From the NCBI GenBank assembly GCA_902168185.1, contig CABHOV010000046.1:806001-870000 (forward strand): a stretch of 64,000 bases of DNA, in the 5' to 3' direction. Positions 38,201 through 46,704 of the stretch are shown piece after piece. A program made the translations under genes and the position numbers. Numbering within the stretch: position 1 is the stretch's first letter; the number at the start of each line of letters is the position of its first letter. The DNA comes from an uncultured Bacteroides sp. (GTDB taxonomy: Bacteria > Bacteroidota > Bacteroidia > Cytophagales > Cyclobacteriaceae). The notes under the pieces are model-generated. The model was given only the letters and a program-made list of their open reading frames with translations. It was not told where the DNA came from and ran no database searches.

Positions 38201-38542
38201 AACATCGGGTGTCAATGATATATTAATAGACGACTGCGTACCTACGGTCACTTCCGTTGTAGCATAGCCGATCGAACTGAAGACCAAAACGGTTTCAGGA
38301 GAAGGTACTTCAATGGAGTAATTACCATCGCCATCGGTAACTGTTCCATTGGGTGTACCCTTTACAAGTATATTAACGCCCGGTAATCCGGTGCCATCAT
38401 CAGCCGACAGGATCTGTCCTTTAATGACACGTGATTGAAATGCGTATGCTGTTTGCAAACTGCAGCAGCATAGCAGCAACAAGAGTAATCCCCGACAGGG
38501 ATCATGGAAAATTTGTGGAGGAATGGATAAAAGTTTTTTCAT
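35201..38542 (-). CDS. SusC/RagA TonB-dependent outer-membrane transporter
   Basis: 1113 residues from the ATG at 38540-38542; the open frame has a TTG 21 bases upstream, which is a weaker start. It has a long signal peptide ending CSLQTAYAFQ, a carboxypeptidase-regulatory-like domain (GLPGVNILVKG), the SusC plug (VVVGYGSVKKSDVTGALSSV, then LDGIPLPEGSSINDFSPSDV) and a TonB-dependent beta-barrel ending in FGLTVGF. It imports oligosaccharides with SusD. A LacI-type palindrome lies 18-29 bases upstream of the ATG. It is downstream of the rhamnosidase gene by 161 bases, a larger gap than elsewhere in the cluster, so it likely has a promoter of its own. Confidence 0.96.
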   Translation of the reverse strand: MKKLLSIPPQIFHDPCRGLLLLLLCCCSLQTAYAFQSRVIKGQILSADDGTGLPGVNILVKGTPNGTVTDGDGNYSIEVPSPETVLVFSSIGYATTEVTVGTQSSINISLTPDVTSLAEIVVVGYGSVKKSDVTGALSSVSAEQLKAVPVQSISQALQGRAAGVDIAQNSFRPGDNPTIRIRGNRSLIGGNDPLIVLDGIPLPEGSSINDFSPSDVESIEILKDASSTAIYGSRGANGVIIVTTKKGKSGRAKVTYDAFYGVSSPLADIDMKSGGQHAELRREALRNNAGLVYSLPWADVNADFVNFGQQDIEVWNSVADGYEWVDREARIPVMRAVTAEERANYEKYYEQYAYRYPEGSTSRTADIQTKLNNLRALLDDPNLQIPVYNSEKVRTTDWGDLVLRTGKKQSHQFSVAGGTENIGLFFGAGYYKEEGIQMAQDFDRFNAKVGLDYKVNDFLKVGGTITGTLSTQNYGSPLYFRAIGQIPLAVPYDANGNIIFQPGGDPLVFSPLNEIDDFIDDRRTTRVFGSYYADLKLYKGLRFRVNAGTDLKQYRRGRYQGPYTSDRRGGTSWAEYNQENRFTWVMENLLFYDKQIGDKHNIGLTAMYSMQKDRFESSITNVANLPYPSQLYYNLGSTNAAGPDAFGSDFSEKVILSYMARVNYSLLDRYLLTLTGRYDGLSPLAPGNKWGFFPSASLAWKIHQEPFMSSITAIDELKLRVGYGEVGNAGVPPYLVPGRLNKVPYVWGETAAWGYVPQFVPNPNLRWEGTRSINIGIDFGLIGGRISGTVEAYEQTTDDLMMWRQLPTASGFSSILENIGKVRNRGIEFSLNTINIDAANGLKWETNIIFSKNKEELLELYGGTNDDLGNRWFIGHPVTTYYDWEPIGVWQTDEADAAAAYGRIPGQSKVKDQSTDNDGDGIKDGPDGLINANDQVIRGNNVPDWTGSIVNKVSYKNFELSFMVYTRQGSTIASGYYRPALAGRYPEPALVDYWTPANPTNMYPRPTTDQERIDYPQAYLFQDGSFVKIRNITLGYSFPKNMVSRFKMESLRIYATAYNPFLWTDFKGGDPEFYANSTRVDRGLNVPITNVDDQLIGNNLSEKSIVFGLTVGF

Positions 38543-38559
38543 AGATTTTGGGTTTAGAT

Positions 38560-38571
38560 GCAATCGATTGC
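38560..38571. promoter_or_regulatory. LacI-type operator palindrome upstream of susC
   Basis: GCAATCGATTGC is a perfect 12-base palindrome with the central CG of LacI/PurR-family operators, 18 bases upstream of the susC ATG. No LacI-family gene is in the window. Binding of a sugar-responsive LacI regulator is inferred from the sequence pattern alone. Confidence 0.55.
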
Positions 38572-38703
38572 GCTTATCTAATGAAATTACACTATATCCA
38601 AGAATACACTATCCTGCACTATGCCGCTATGAAATCGTTTGAATTCGCTTTAAAACTAATATTTACTGGAATCGACCGGAGAAATCCGGTATATAGATAC
38701 GGT

Positions 38704-41694
38704 TTAAAATTGTGCTAAAGACTCCAGTTTTACAGGACCTAAAAGCCCTGAATCGCGAGGTTGCCAGTGGGCTGCGCTGAAGATCCCGTTGACTCTGTTC
38801 TCCGCTTTTTTCGCGGGAAAATTTACGTTGTAAAATTTACGCCAGAAGACTTTCCGCTTATCCATATCAGCGATGCGATTTGCCATCAGGTTGGATACTT
38901 TTACTTCGAGTATATTTTTATCACGAAGTATAGCAGGGTCAATCACGACACTATATTCGGGGCCGATTAATGTACCTATATATTTACCATTGAGTGTCAC
39001 GGAAGCTGTTTCTTTCACGCTGCCTAAATCCAATCGCCACTGCGTAGCCTGCACATTTGGTCTTTTAAACTCAAGGGTATACGTCGCTGTACCGGAGAAT
39101 GCCTGGTAATCATTGCCACTAAACAACGTCCATGATTTTAAAGTATCCATCTCCACTGCAACCGGCAAAGCCGGGCCACCTTTCGTAAAGTTCACTTTCC
39201 ATATACCTGTAAGGGGGATTGAATTGCCTGCAGCTTTCCAGAAATTAAAAGATGGTATATCTATAGTTTGATCGCAAAGCTCTATAAATATAGATTGCCG
39301 TGGTGCCAGTTGGAGATATACCTTCGATTCGCCATTCTCGCGTTTCACTTTACCTTTACCAATTTCTCCTGACATCGGATCAAGTATAATAGCATCTTCC
39401 AGAGGCGTTTGTATTGTAACCCATCCTTGATAAACAGTATCCGTATTATTGGAAATGAAATATTCTATATTGTTATCAGCTCGTTTTTTACGAATATAGT
39501 GTAGTCCCTGATCAACGATTGATTCACGCCTCACTTTTGTGAACATTAAAAGTTGATTCAGATCATCGCCTATCACAATACGGCCCTCCCCTACTTCCAT
39601 TTCATGCAAACCTTCGGAACTTTCAGTTACTTTCCATTCGTCAATCAGTTGATGAAATTTCTTTTCATTCTCACCATGTTGTGCAAATCCTGCTGTCGAA
39701 GATGGCAATCCCTTGTATGCAATAACGGTAGCACCAGCTTTTGTCAGGGCCATAATCTTCTCCATGGTTTTAAGTGGTATATATTCACATTGTGGAATCA
39801 AGATTGTTTTATATACCCCGCTTCCTTCTGTGCGAATCATTTGCTCTTCCACTACACTATATTCTATTTGCTTGTCAGAGATAAAATCAAATGCGTATCC
39901 TTTTTCGTGCATATATTCAACACCGGTGCGGAACGGTGTGTTCTCAAACTGCTTCCCTACGCCATCGAAATGTTCAATCATCTCTTTGCCAGGTGTTGAG
40001 AATCTGTCATAGATTGGAAAATATACCAGGACATCGTTATCGGCCGTTGAATTTTGCAAGCGCGACTGACACCTCGCTATATATGTATTCAGCACATTCG
40101 AATCGTCCCATAAAGTATTGCGCGGATTCATGTGTACAGCGGCATAAAAAAGCCATCCCGGCCATGGCTCATTCTGTGGTGAATAACATGTACCGTGGTA
40201 GACGATATGATTTACCCCGTTGAGCAGGAACCGATCAACAGCAACCTTGATATCGCCAAGGTTAGATTCAAAATGTTCATCGAGCCATGTCGCGGATTCA
40301 GATGACACCAGTTTTTTTCCGGTAACATTCCCGGCAGAAGAAGCCATCTTGATTCGTAACGGCTCTATACCCTCTATCTCCGGTATATCTACAGCGGCAT
40401 ACAGATCCAGTATATTTGAAGGCGAACCATGCGCCTGGTTACGAATCAAAGCATTGTTACGATGCGCCCACTCCTTCCATCGCAGCGTAAAATTGTTCAG
40501 GACCAGTTCAGATATAGTCTCCCGATAATCACAGAGTATACGTTTATTTTTCTCATCATCATCTTTACCGAATAATGCCGGAAGATGATCTTTCAAATCA
40601 TAGCCTCTTCTTTTCTTAAACTCTTCAAAAAGCAAAGGTGTATAATCAGCGGCACCGCGTGCATCATCCACTTCATAGGAGTCATTAAAAAACGAACGAA
40701 GGGATTTTATATCTTTCCCTTTGAATGCACTATCAAAACGATGTAAGTAATTTTGCAATGCTATTGATGAGAAGTGATCGATGACATTGCCTTCTCCTCC
40801 GGGCCCCGCACGCTCCACCATCTTTCCATGCCATCCTTCAAATACTGCATATAGCTTCCAATTTCCGGCCGGAGCAACCCAGTGAAGTATCCCATCACGA
40901 TCTACTTTTGTGGTAAGATCAACCATTTCTCCTTTTTCGTTATACGCCATCAACACTTGCAAAGGCAGCAGCCTTTCAAATTTTACCTGGTCGAGTGCAA
41001 GCGCCTGAAGGTTTTTATTTGCTGCTATAGGTTGAACGAGATCTTTGATGTCGATCTTCTTTTGATCAACACGCATGGCTGGCTCCTGGATAGTACTCTT
41101 CCCAATTGTATTTTCAGTTGATGGTTGATCCTGCACTTCATGGACCTGACTTCCTACAGCGCGCAGATAAGGTTCCTGAATCATTTCGATTTTAGCCTGA
41201 AGACTTTCGCCACCCTTCAATTCGTATACCCTATATTCCATGTCCTTGCATGCATCTTCGTCTGTTACCCACGGACCACCAAACGGCCAGCCCGTTCCGG
41301 TAGCCATATCAATTCCCATGTCCAATCGCTCCGCTTCTTTTAGCGTATGCATGAACAGTTCCATCCACTGCGGTGATAAAAAATCAACGAATTGTTTTTC
41401 ATAGCCATAAACGCCATATATAGGGGTGATCTCCAAACCGCCCAACCCCGCTTTTTTATAAGCCTCCATCTCGGCGGTGATACCTTCTTTCGTTAACGCG
41501 CTTCCCTCCCACCACCAACGGCTCCAGGGCTTGGTCTCCTGTGTAATGGCTGGCCATGCTGGTTTGCTAACCTCTGCATTTTTACAGGCAGATGTATACA
41601 TCGCGACAAACAAAAACAAAGCACATGAACGTACCATATGAAGTCTTAATGTATAGTTATCGTTAAAGAATTTCATCGTCTGTGAAGTTGCCAT
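38704..41694 (-). CDS. GH106-type alpha-L-rhamnosidase, lipoprotein
   Basis: 996 residues. The opening of the mature part (PWSRWWWEGSALTKEGITAE, then MEAYKKAGLGGLEITPIYG) and IDMATGTGWPFGGPWV are characteristic of glycoside hydrolase family 106, which removes terminal alpha-L-rhamnose from pectic and other glycans. The export signal is lipoprotein-like, FLFVAMYTSACKNAE; the start could be the first Met used here or Met at 41676 or 41637. A C-terminal galactose-binding-like domain (TWRLDLGSVKE-type segment, LNGKYIGTLIGPEY) is present. It is eight bases downstream of the esterase gene and is followed by the susC gene. Confidence 0.88.
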   Translation of the reverse strand: MATSQTMKFFNDNYTLRLHMVRSCALFLFVAMYTSACKNAEVSKPAWPAITQETKPWSRWWWEGSALTKEGITAEMEAYKKAGLGGLEITPIYGVYGYEKQFVDFLSPQWMELFMHTLKEAERLDMGIDMATGTGWPFGGPWVTDEDACKDMEYRVYELKGGESLQAKIEMIQEPYLRAVGSQVHEVQDQPSTENTIGKSTIQEPAMRVDQKKIDIKDLVQPIAANKNLQALALDQVKFERLLPLQVLMAYNEKGEMVDLTTKVDRDGILHWVAPAGNWKLYAVFEGWHGKMVERAGPGGEGNVIDHFSSIALQNYLHRFDSAFKGKDIKSLRSFFNDSYEVDDARGAADYTPLLFEEFKKRRGYDLKDHLPALFGKDDDEKNKRILCDYRETISELVLNNFTLRWKEWAHRNNALIRNQAHGSPSNILDLYAAVDIPEIEGIEPLRIKMASSAGNVTGKKLVSSESATWLDEHFESNLGDIKVAVDRFLLNGVNHIVYHGTCYSPQNEPWPGWLFYAAVHMNPRNTLWDDSNVLNTYIARCQSRLQNSTADNDVLVYFPIYDRFSTPGKEMIEHFDGVGKQFENTPFRTGVEYMHEKGYAFDFISDKQIEYSVVEEQMIRTEGSGVYKTILIPQCEYIPLKTMEKIMALTKAGATVIAYKGLPSSTAGFAQHGENEKKFHQLIDEWKVTESSEGLHEMEVGEGRIVIGDDLNQLLMFTKVRRESIVDQGLHYIRKKRADNNIEYFISNNTDTVYQGWVTIQTPLEDAIILDPMSGEIGKGKVKRENGESKVYLQLAPRQSIFIELCDQTIDIPSFNFWKAAGNSIPLTGIWKVNFTKGGPALPVAVEMDTLKSWTLFSGNDYQAFSGTATYTLEFKRPNVQATQWRLDLGSVKETASVTLNGKYIGTLIGPEYSVVIDPAILRDKNILEVKVSNLMANRIADMDKRKVFWRKFYNVNFPAKKAENRVNGIFSAAHWQPRDSGLLGPVKLESLAQF

Positions 41695-41702
41695 ACTATA
41701 AT

Positions 41703-43247
41703 TTAGTCGGTATCGGTTCGAAACGGTGAGGCAGGAAGATCTGCTTCATTATATATGTTAGCGGGTGGATTCTTACTCCAGCCATACCGCACGGATACAG
41801 GTTCCTTTACTTCCGGACTGGACACTACAATGGTGTTGTCTTCAATCTTTGCTGTAGCCCACACAAATTTATGATCACTCCCTGCTATCGCGAACCCCGT
41901 AAGTATATCTCCCTTTGCTTTTAACGTGACCGCATGATCAAAGTAAAGCCGTATAGAATTTCCCTCGACACTCATTTTTGTATACTGTGGTCCCGAATAT
42001 ACCAGGTCCTTCTCACCATATACTTTAGCGAGTGCTATCCGAGCAAGACGATGTCCAATCATCTGTTTATTCTTGGGATGAATATCATTTGGATCATCCG
42101 GGTTTGCATTGTCGATGGCAACTGCCATGCCGGTGTTGGGTATAGATAGGTTTTTCAATTGCGCCTCCCGTACCCACACCATAGGGTCATCTTTTACAGG
42201 ATCGTTAATCAGCGCCTGGTGATTCGCCAACTGTACATATAGGAACGGAAAGTCCCCTTGCTTCCAATCACTGCGCCATGTAGCGATCAAGGTTTGCATT
42301 AACGTTTCATATAGCCTGGCCGTTGGGCCATTCGACTCACCCTGATACCAGATCGCCCCACGTATAGCATACGGAATCAAAGGAGCAATCATACCATTAT
42401 AGAGTACTGCAGGATTGTGCTGATCTTTATGAGGATCCGGATTTTTGGGTTCACGAGGTTTATCTTTCCCTTCTGCTACAGCTTTATCTGCTGCTATCTT
42501 CCAGGTTGCATACGCCTCGGTATATTTACGTTTTGCAGTAGAACTCGTATCGTATGCTGCACATTTCTTTTTATAGTCTTCGAGGAGAAAAGAAAGTTGT
42601 GGGTGCTTTTGTAATGCAGGTCTGCTGATCCAGGCTTCCGCAGTGCTCGCTCCATAGGCCGTTGTGATTAACCCGATCGGGACTTTATACTTCTCAAATA
42701 TATCACGTGCAAAAAAGTACGCTGTCGCGGATAAATGTCCTATCGTTTGTGGGGAGACGACTTCCCATTTACCGGCAACATCTATCTGAGGCTCGTCCTT
42801 CGGATTATAATCCACATCGTATACACGGATCAATGGATAATTGGCATTGGCTACTTCTTCCTTCTCGTTGTATACGCCGCACCAATAGCGGTCTTCGCGG
42901 GCCACAGTCATATCCATATTAGATTGCCCGGAACACAACCATACCTCGCCTATATATATATCGTTGTATGCGATGGTATTTTTACCAGATACCTTTAATA
43001 TATAGGGGCCGCCTGTTTTCATGGGGGCAAACGCAACGGACCATCTACCCGCTTTATCGGCTTTTGTGTGAAGCTTCTGACCGTTCAGCTCCAGCTTGAT
43101 CTTTTCATGTGCTTTGGCTGTACCCCAAACCGGAATGGGTATATCTCTTTGCAATACCATGTGATCGTTAAACACGCTCGCAGGCGTCACTTGCGCGAAG
43201 CCTAACGCTATATGAAAAACAAAAACGAGTACCGCCGTGAACCGCAT
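41703..43247 (-). CDS. Sialate O-acetylesterase-like SGNH esterase
   Basis: 514 residues, signal peptide MRFTAVLVFVFHIALGFAQ, so periplasmic or surface. The SGNH esterase domain has the GQSN block at 107-110 (in CSGQSNMDM, Ser109 expected nucleophile), DRYWCGVYNEKEEVANANYP following it, and DPNDIHPKNKQMIGHRLA carrying the catalytic Asp/His. Family members deacetylate sialic acid or other acetylated sugars; here, beside a rhamnosidase, deacetylation of acetylated rhamnogalacturonan-like glycan is more plausible than sialate. It starts three bases after the rhamnose mutarotase stop and ends eight bases before the rhamnosidase start. Confidence 0.88.
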   Translation of the reverse strand: MRFTAVLVFVFHIALGFAQVTPASVFNDHMVLQRDIPIPVWGTAKAHEKIKLELNGQKLHTKADKAGRWSVAFAPMKTGGPYILKVSGKNTIAYNDIYIGEVWLCSGQSNMDMTVAREDRYWCGVYNEKEEVANANYPLIRVYDVDYNPKDEPQIDVAGKWEVVSPQTIGHLSATAYFFARDIFEKYKVPIGLITTAYGASTAEAWISRPALQKHPQLSFLLEDYKKKCAAYDTSSTAKRKYTEAYATWKIAADKAVAEGKDKPREPKNPDPHKDQHNPAVLYNGMIAPLIPYAIRGAIWYQGESNGPTARLYETLMQTLIATWRSDWKQGDFPFLYVQLANHQALINDPVKDDPMVWVREAQLKNLSIPNTGMAVAIDNANPDDPNDIHPKNKQMIGHRLARIALAKVYGEKDLVYSGPQYTKMSVEGNSIRLYFDHAVTLKAKGDILTGFAIAGSDHKFVWATAKIEDNTIVVSSPEVKEPVSVRYGWSKNPPANIYNEADLPASPFRTDTD

Positions 43248-43250
43248 AGC

Positions 43251-43565
43251 CTAATCAAGATGAAAAACTTCCGGAAGAGCAATGGAGACCGGAGAGTTGT
43301 CCGGGTTCGTCTCCATAATGTCAGCCATATAGGCCCACCAGCGCTGCACGAGTTGTGTTTTATCAAGGTCCTGCGAACCTGCATCGCCCGTAATTTTCTG
43401 GACAGCAAACAACGTGTCAGTGTCCTCATCCAGAAAAATAGAATAATCATGAATGCCCGCTTCGTGTAAGAGCGCTGTTAGCTCAGGCCAAATGGCATCA
43501 TGTCTTTTCTTATACTCTTCCCGGAAGCCAGGCTTGAGTTTCATTTTGAATGCTGCACGTTTCAT
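43251..43565 (-). CDS. rhaM: L-rhamnose mutarotase
   Basis: 104-residue cytoplasmic enzyme that interconverts alpha- and beta-L-rhamnose so that the anomer used by the isomerase is available. The start MKRAAFKMKLKPGFREEYKK is that of the RhaM/RhaU family, His22 lies in KRHDAIWPEL, and the double Trp (QRWWAYMADIM) is at 76-77. Family length is 104 residues, matching exactly. It lies between lutC and the esterase gene, three bases from the latter. This is the strongest pointer to L-rhamnose as the sugar of the locus. Confidence 0.94.
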   Translation of the reverse strand: MKRAAFKMKLKPGFREEYKKRHDAIWPELTALLHEAGIHDYSIFLDEDTDTLFAVQKITGDAGSQDLDKTQLVQRWWAYMADIMETNPDNSPVSIALPEVFHLD

Positions 43566-43731
43566 GATCCGATGATTGAGGAAACCAATCTATGAATATA
43601 GGCAAGCAAAGCGCGTCCTGTACTATCCCGCTGCGGGAAGTTAAAACGCTATAGGTTAGTTACTAAGCAAGAGATGTAAATCGTTGAACGAATTTACGAC
43701 TCACACCCAATGTAATAGTTGCTATTCAGAT

Positions 43732-44316
43732 CTAAGAGCTTAATAAAAAAACAGTCATGCTCTTCGGTCCGTGTGCTCCGAGTACCAGCGACTGCTCTAT
43801 ATCTGCTGTTTTGGATGGACCCGCTATAAATGTTCCGAAGGGATGATTGGCATCACCAATTTTTTCGTAAGCTTCCTGCATGGTGTGCAGTATACTATCC
43901 GTTGTAACGACTAATGCAATGTGCTGTGATATAAAAGGTAATGCGCGATCGCCCATTCTATCGGATGTAATCCAGGCGGCTCCGTTTTCTGCAACTGCAA
44001 AATGTGGCTGAAGAATTACAAGGTCTACATTTTCAAAAGTATGCGGATCGCTATCGGGAGTGATCGCTGATCCTTCCACTTGTTCTACCAGGGATATAAT
44101 TCTATTTTCAGGAGTATATTCTTTGCGGATATAGTCATTGATCTCTTGCCAGTTGCTCGCGCGTACTGTTCTTCCTCCTATACCGCGCAGCACAAATTCA
44201 AATTTATCGATGGGGTCGCCTGCAGCATACGGAAAAGACTTCAACGCAGGCAATGGTGCCGGATGATCGGTAAACTTTTTATTGAGTGCTTCTAAGATCT
44301 TAGCTCTGCTTTCCAT
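43732..44316 (-). CDS. lutC: Lactate utilization protein C (LUD domain)
   Basis: 194-residue LUD-domain protein. LutABC is an iron-sulfur L-lactate oxidation complex; LutC is the small subunit. The N-terminal MESRAKILEALNKKFTDHPA and the core AITPDSDPHTFENVDLVILQ through AWITSDRMGDRALPFISQHI, with GPSKTADIEQSLVLGAHGPK at the end, are typical of YkgG/LutC. It overlaps lutB by 17 bases and is followed by a 166-base gap to rhaM. Confidence 0.92.
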   Translation of the reverse strand: MESRAKILEALNKKFTDHPAPLPALKSFPYAAGDPIDKFEFVLRGIGGRTVRASNWQEINDYIRKEYTPENRIISLVEQVEGSAITPDSDPHTFENVDLVILQPHFAVAENGAAWITSDRMGDRALPFISQHIALVVTTDSILHTMQEAYEKIGDANHPFGTFIAGPSKTADIEQSLVLGAHGPKSMTVFLLSS

Positions 44317-45691
44317 TTTCTTTCCGGTTTTGACGGTACCATTCGTTGAACGACTGCTTGGGTACAGCCGGCATCTCGCGTTGCTTATACCAAGGGTTGA
44401 ATTTATTGTTGACGATCGCAGGTATATATTTCATAAACCAACGTCCGGCTGCTCCTGCAATCCTATATATAGCAGGGCGTGACAAGACTACAGCCATTCC
44501 ATTTATACCCGCTGCCTTCACGGAGCTCACATGCCCATTCTTCACCAGCACTTGTCTCCAGTCATATAGCTGTTCGTGGATGTTGATCTTTACCGGGCAC
44601 ACATTCGTACACGATCCGCATAACGTAGACGCAAACGGAAGATCGGCATGATTCTTCATATCGAGGCTTGGTGCCAGGATCGAACCGATGGGGCCTGCTA
44701 TAGCGTATTGATAACTATGTCCACCACTTCTCCTATATACAGGACAGGTATTCATACAGGCACCACAGCGTATACACTTTAAAGCGTTCCGAAAACTTTC
44801 CTGTTGCAGACGTTCACTCCTGCCATTGTCTACCAGTACAATGTGCATCGTCTGGCCCGGACGCGGTTTTCTGAAGTGACTGGAATACGTTGTGATGGGT
44901 TGTCCGGTTGCACTTCGCGCCAGTAAGCGGAGAAATATACCGAGATGTTTACGCTGTGGTATAATTTTCTCAATGCCCATGCAGGCTATATGTACTTCGG
45001 CAAGTTGTACGCCAAGGTCTGCGTTTCCTTCGTTGGTACATACGACTATCTCACCGGTTTCCGCTACAGCGAAATTTACACCCGTGATCGCCACACGACT
45101 TGTGAGGAAGCGTTGTCGTAAATGTTCCCGCGCAGCAGCTGTTAAAAATTGTGGATCGGCGTTTCCTTTTGGTGTACCCAAATGTTGATGGAATAATTCT
45201 CCGATCTCTTCTTTCTTCCAATGTATACAGGGCAACACAATGTGACTCGGTGGCTCTCCTGCCAATTGGACAATGCGTTCACCCAAGTCAGTATCTACAA
45301 CGGTAATGCCTTGCTTCTGCAGGTATTCATTTAAATGACATTCTTCCGTGAGCATGGATTTACTCTTCACGATATCCGTAACGCCATGCTGTTGTATAAT
45401 GGAATGAACAATGCAATTATGTTCTTCAGCATTGGCGGCCCAATGTATCGTTACTCCATTTTGCTGCGCTTGTTTTTCAAACTCCAGGAGGTAATCATGA
45501 AGATTGTCCAGTACATTATTTTTGATCTGCGATGCCAACTCGCGGAGTTCCTCCCACTCAGCAATTTGCCAGGCTGCCTTATCACGCTTCTCGCGGATAA
45601 ACCACAACGTTTTATCATGCCAGTCAACACGCGGTATATCCTGATTAAATTTATCAGCAAGTATCGCGTGGTCGCTTGTCTTTTGTTCCAT
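44300..45691 (-). CDS. lutB: Lactate utilization iron-sulfur protein B (LUD plus 4Fe-4S)
   Basis: 463 residues from the ATG at 45689-45691 (MEQKTSDHAILADKF), whose A overlaps the last base of the lutA stop (TAATG); the open frame extends 30 codons upstream into lutA. The N-terminal LUD domain (TDIVKSKSMLTEECHLNEYL) is followed by two 4Fe-4S motifs, CIRCGACMNTCPVYRRSGG around 305-323 and CGSCTNVCPVKINIHEQLYD around 360. This is the central electron-transfer subunit of the LutABC L-lactate oxidase complex. Overlaps lutC by 17 bases at its 3' end. Confidence 0.94.
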   Translation of the reverse strand: MEQKTSDHAILADKFNQDIPRVDWHDKTLWFIREKRDKAAWQIAEWEELRELASQIKNNVLDNLHDYLLEFEKQAQQNGVTIHWAANAEEHNCIVHSIIQQHGVTDIVKSKSMLTEECHLNEYLQKQGITVVDTDLGERIVQLAGEPPSHIVLPCIHWKKEEIGELFHQHLGTPKGNADPQFLTAAAREHLRQRFLTSRVAITGVNFAVAETGEIVVCTNEGNADLGVQLAEVHIACMGIEKIIPQRKHLGIFLRLLARSATGQPITTYSSHFRKPRPGQTMHIVLVDNGRSERLQQESFRNALKCIRCGACMNTCPVYRRSGGHSYQYAIAGPIGSILAPSLDMKNHADLPFASTLCGSCTNVCPVKINIHEQLYDWRQVLVKNGHVSSVKAAGINGMAVVLSRPAIYRIAGAAGRWFMKYIPAIVNNKFNPWYKQREMPAVPKQSFNEWYRQNRKENGKQS

Positions 45692-46425
45692 TACTCTGCT
45701 GAATTTAAGATCTCGGCTATATGAATTACTTTCACAGAACTCTTCTGACGTCTGAGTATACCTTCCAGGTGCATGAGGCACGACATGTCGTTACCGGTAA
45801 TATAGCTTGCACCATGCGTGATATGATCTTCTACACGATCAATTCCCATCTTTACCGACACTGCTTCTTCGGCAACACAAAATGTACCGCCAAAACCGCA
45901 GCATTCATCCTGGCGTTTCAGCGAGATGAGTTCGAGGTCTTGCACCATGTGCAACAGTTGTTCTGTTTTTGAAAAAGGTGGTGAAACGAGTTCGCTCATT
46001 TGCGAGATCTTCAATCCACGCTGACCATGACAACTCTGGTGTAATCCTACTTTGTGGCGGAAACGTGATGTGAGGTTTTCAACCTTGACTATATCTGTTA
46101 AAAATTCTACCAGCTCATATACTTTCCCACGAATCTCCTTTGCTGCTTTCTCATCTGTAGCATGTAAATGATCCTTCACGTGCAGGGCACAACTTCCGGA
46201 AGGGCAAACTATATAATCGTATCCCGAAAAATTTCGGACGAAGTTATCATTGCATCCGCCGGTAAGATGTTCAAAGCCAGAATTGGCCATGGGCTGTCCG
46301 CAGCAAGTCTGCGACTCCGGGTATACTACATCCACGCCCAGCTTTTCCAATAATTCCAGCGTAGCAATGGCTACCTGTGGATAGAACTGGTCTACATAAC
46401 ATGGTACGAATAGGGCTACTTTCAT
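45691..46425 (-). CDS. lutA: Lactate utilization protein A (CCG Fe-S oxidoreductase)
   Basis: 244 residues from the ATG at 46423-46425 (MKVALFVPCYVDQFYPQVAI). The open frame extends upstream to 46497 but the extension is low-complexity and unlikely. The two CCG cluster motifs are CCGQP (41-45) and CCGFGGTFC (near 176). First gene of lutABC; the product L-lactate is a known end of one rhamnose catabolic branch, so placement beside rhaM and the rhamnosidase makes sense. Known LutA proteins are about 240 residues. Confidence 0.94.
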   Translation of the reverse strand: MKVALFVPCYVDQFYPQVAIATLELLEKLGVDVVYPESQTCCGQPMANSGFEHLTGGCNDNFVRNFSGYDYIVCPSGSCALHVKDHLHATDEKAAKEIRGKVYELVEFLTDIVKVENLTSRFRHKVGLHQSCHGQRGLKISQMSELVSPPFSKTEQLLHMVQDLELISLKRQDECCGFGGTFCVAEEAVSVKMGIDRVEDHITHGASYITGNDMSCLMHLEGILRRQKSSVKVIHIAEILNSAE

Positions 46426-46704
46426 CTGTATAACATTAAAAAATATCCGCCTGCTTTGTACGGGCAGCATATGCGTGTGCGTGTGGTGCAAGGTCATACC
46501 TTACGAGCGGGGGTCTTTGTAAGCTATCCGGGAAATGATTGGCGTGCTAAAAATAATCGCGTAAACGCTAAATAAAAAACATTCTTTAACATGGAGTCAA
46601 ATAACAAGAGAACGAGGCAGGCAACTGTCTTGACGTGTCCTGAGCAAGTCATAAAAAAAGCGCTCATCTTCCGATGAGCGCTTCCCTCTATTTTTAAATT
46701 TTTC
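46426..46704. other. 279-base region upstream of lutA
   Basis: No gene is supported. It should hold the lutA promoter, but I see no clear TAnnTTTG box on the minus strand. A strong terminator for the neighbouring lipoprotein gene lies at 46658-46683. Confidence 0.55.
46658..46683 (-). terminator. Strong terminator after the beta-propeller-like lipoprotein
   Basis: A perfect 11-base-pair stem AAGCGCTCATC / GATGAGCGCTT (46658-46668 with 46673-46683, loop TTCC) is followed on the minus strand by a T-run (TTTTTTTAT). It lies 21 bases after the stop of the gene at 46705. Confidence 0.92.

Noticed and set aside
38543-38563. TTG start extending the SusC-type protein by seven residues
   Set aside because: The extension would include the LacI-type palindrome; the internal ATG gives a standard signal peptide.
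39553-39999. 148-residue frame opposite the rhamnosidase gene
   Set aside because: Antisense shadow inside a gene with strong GH106 features.
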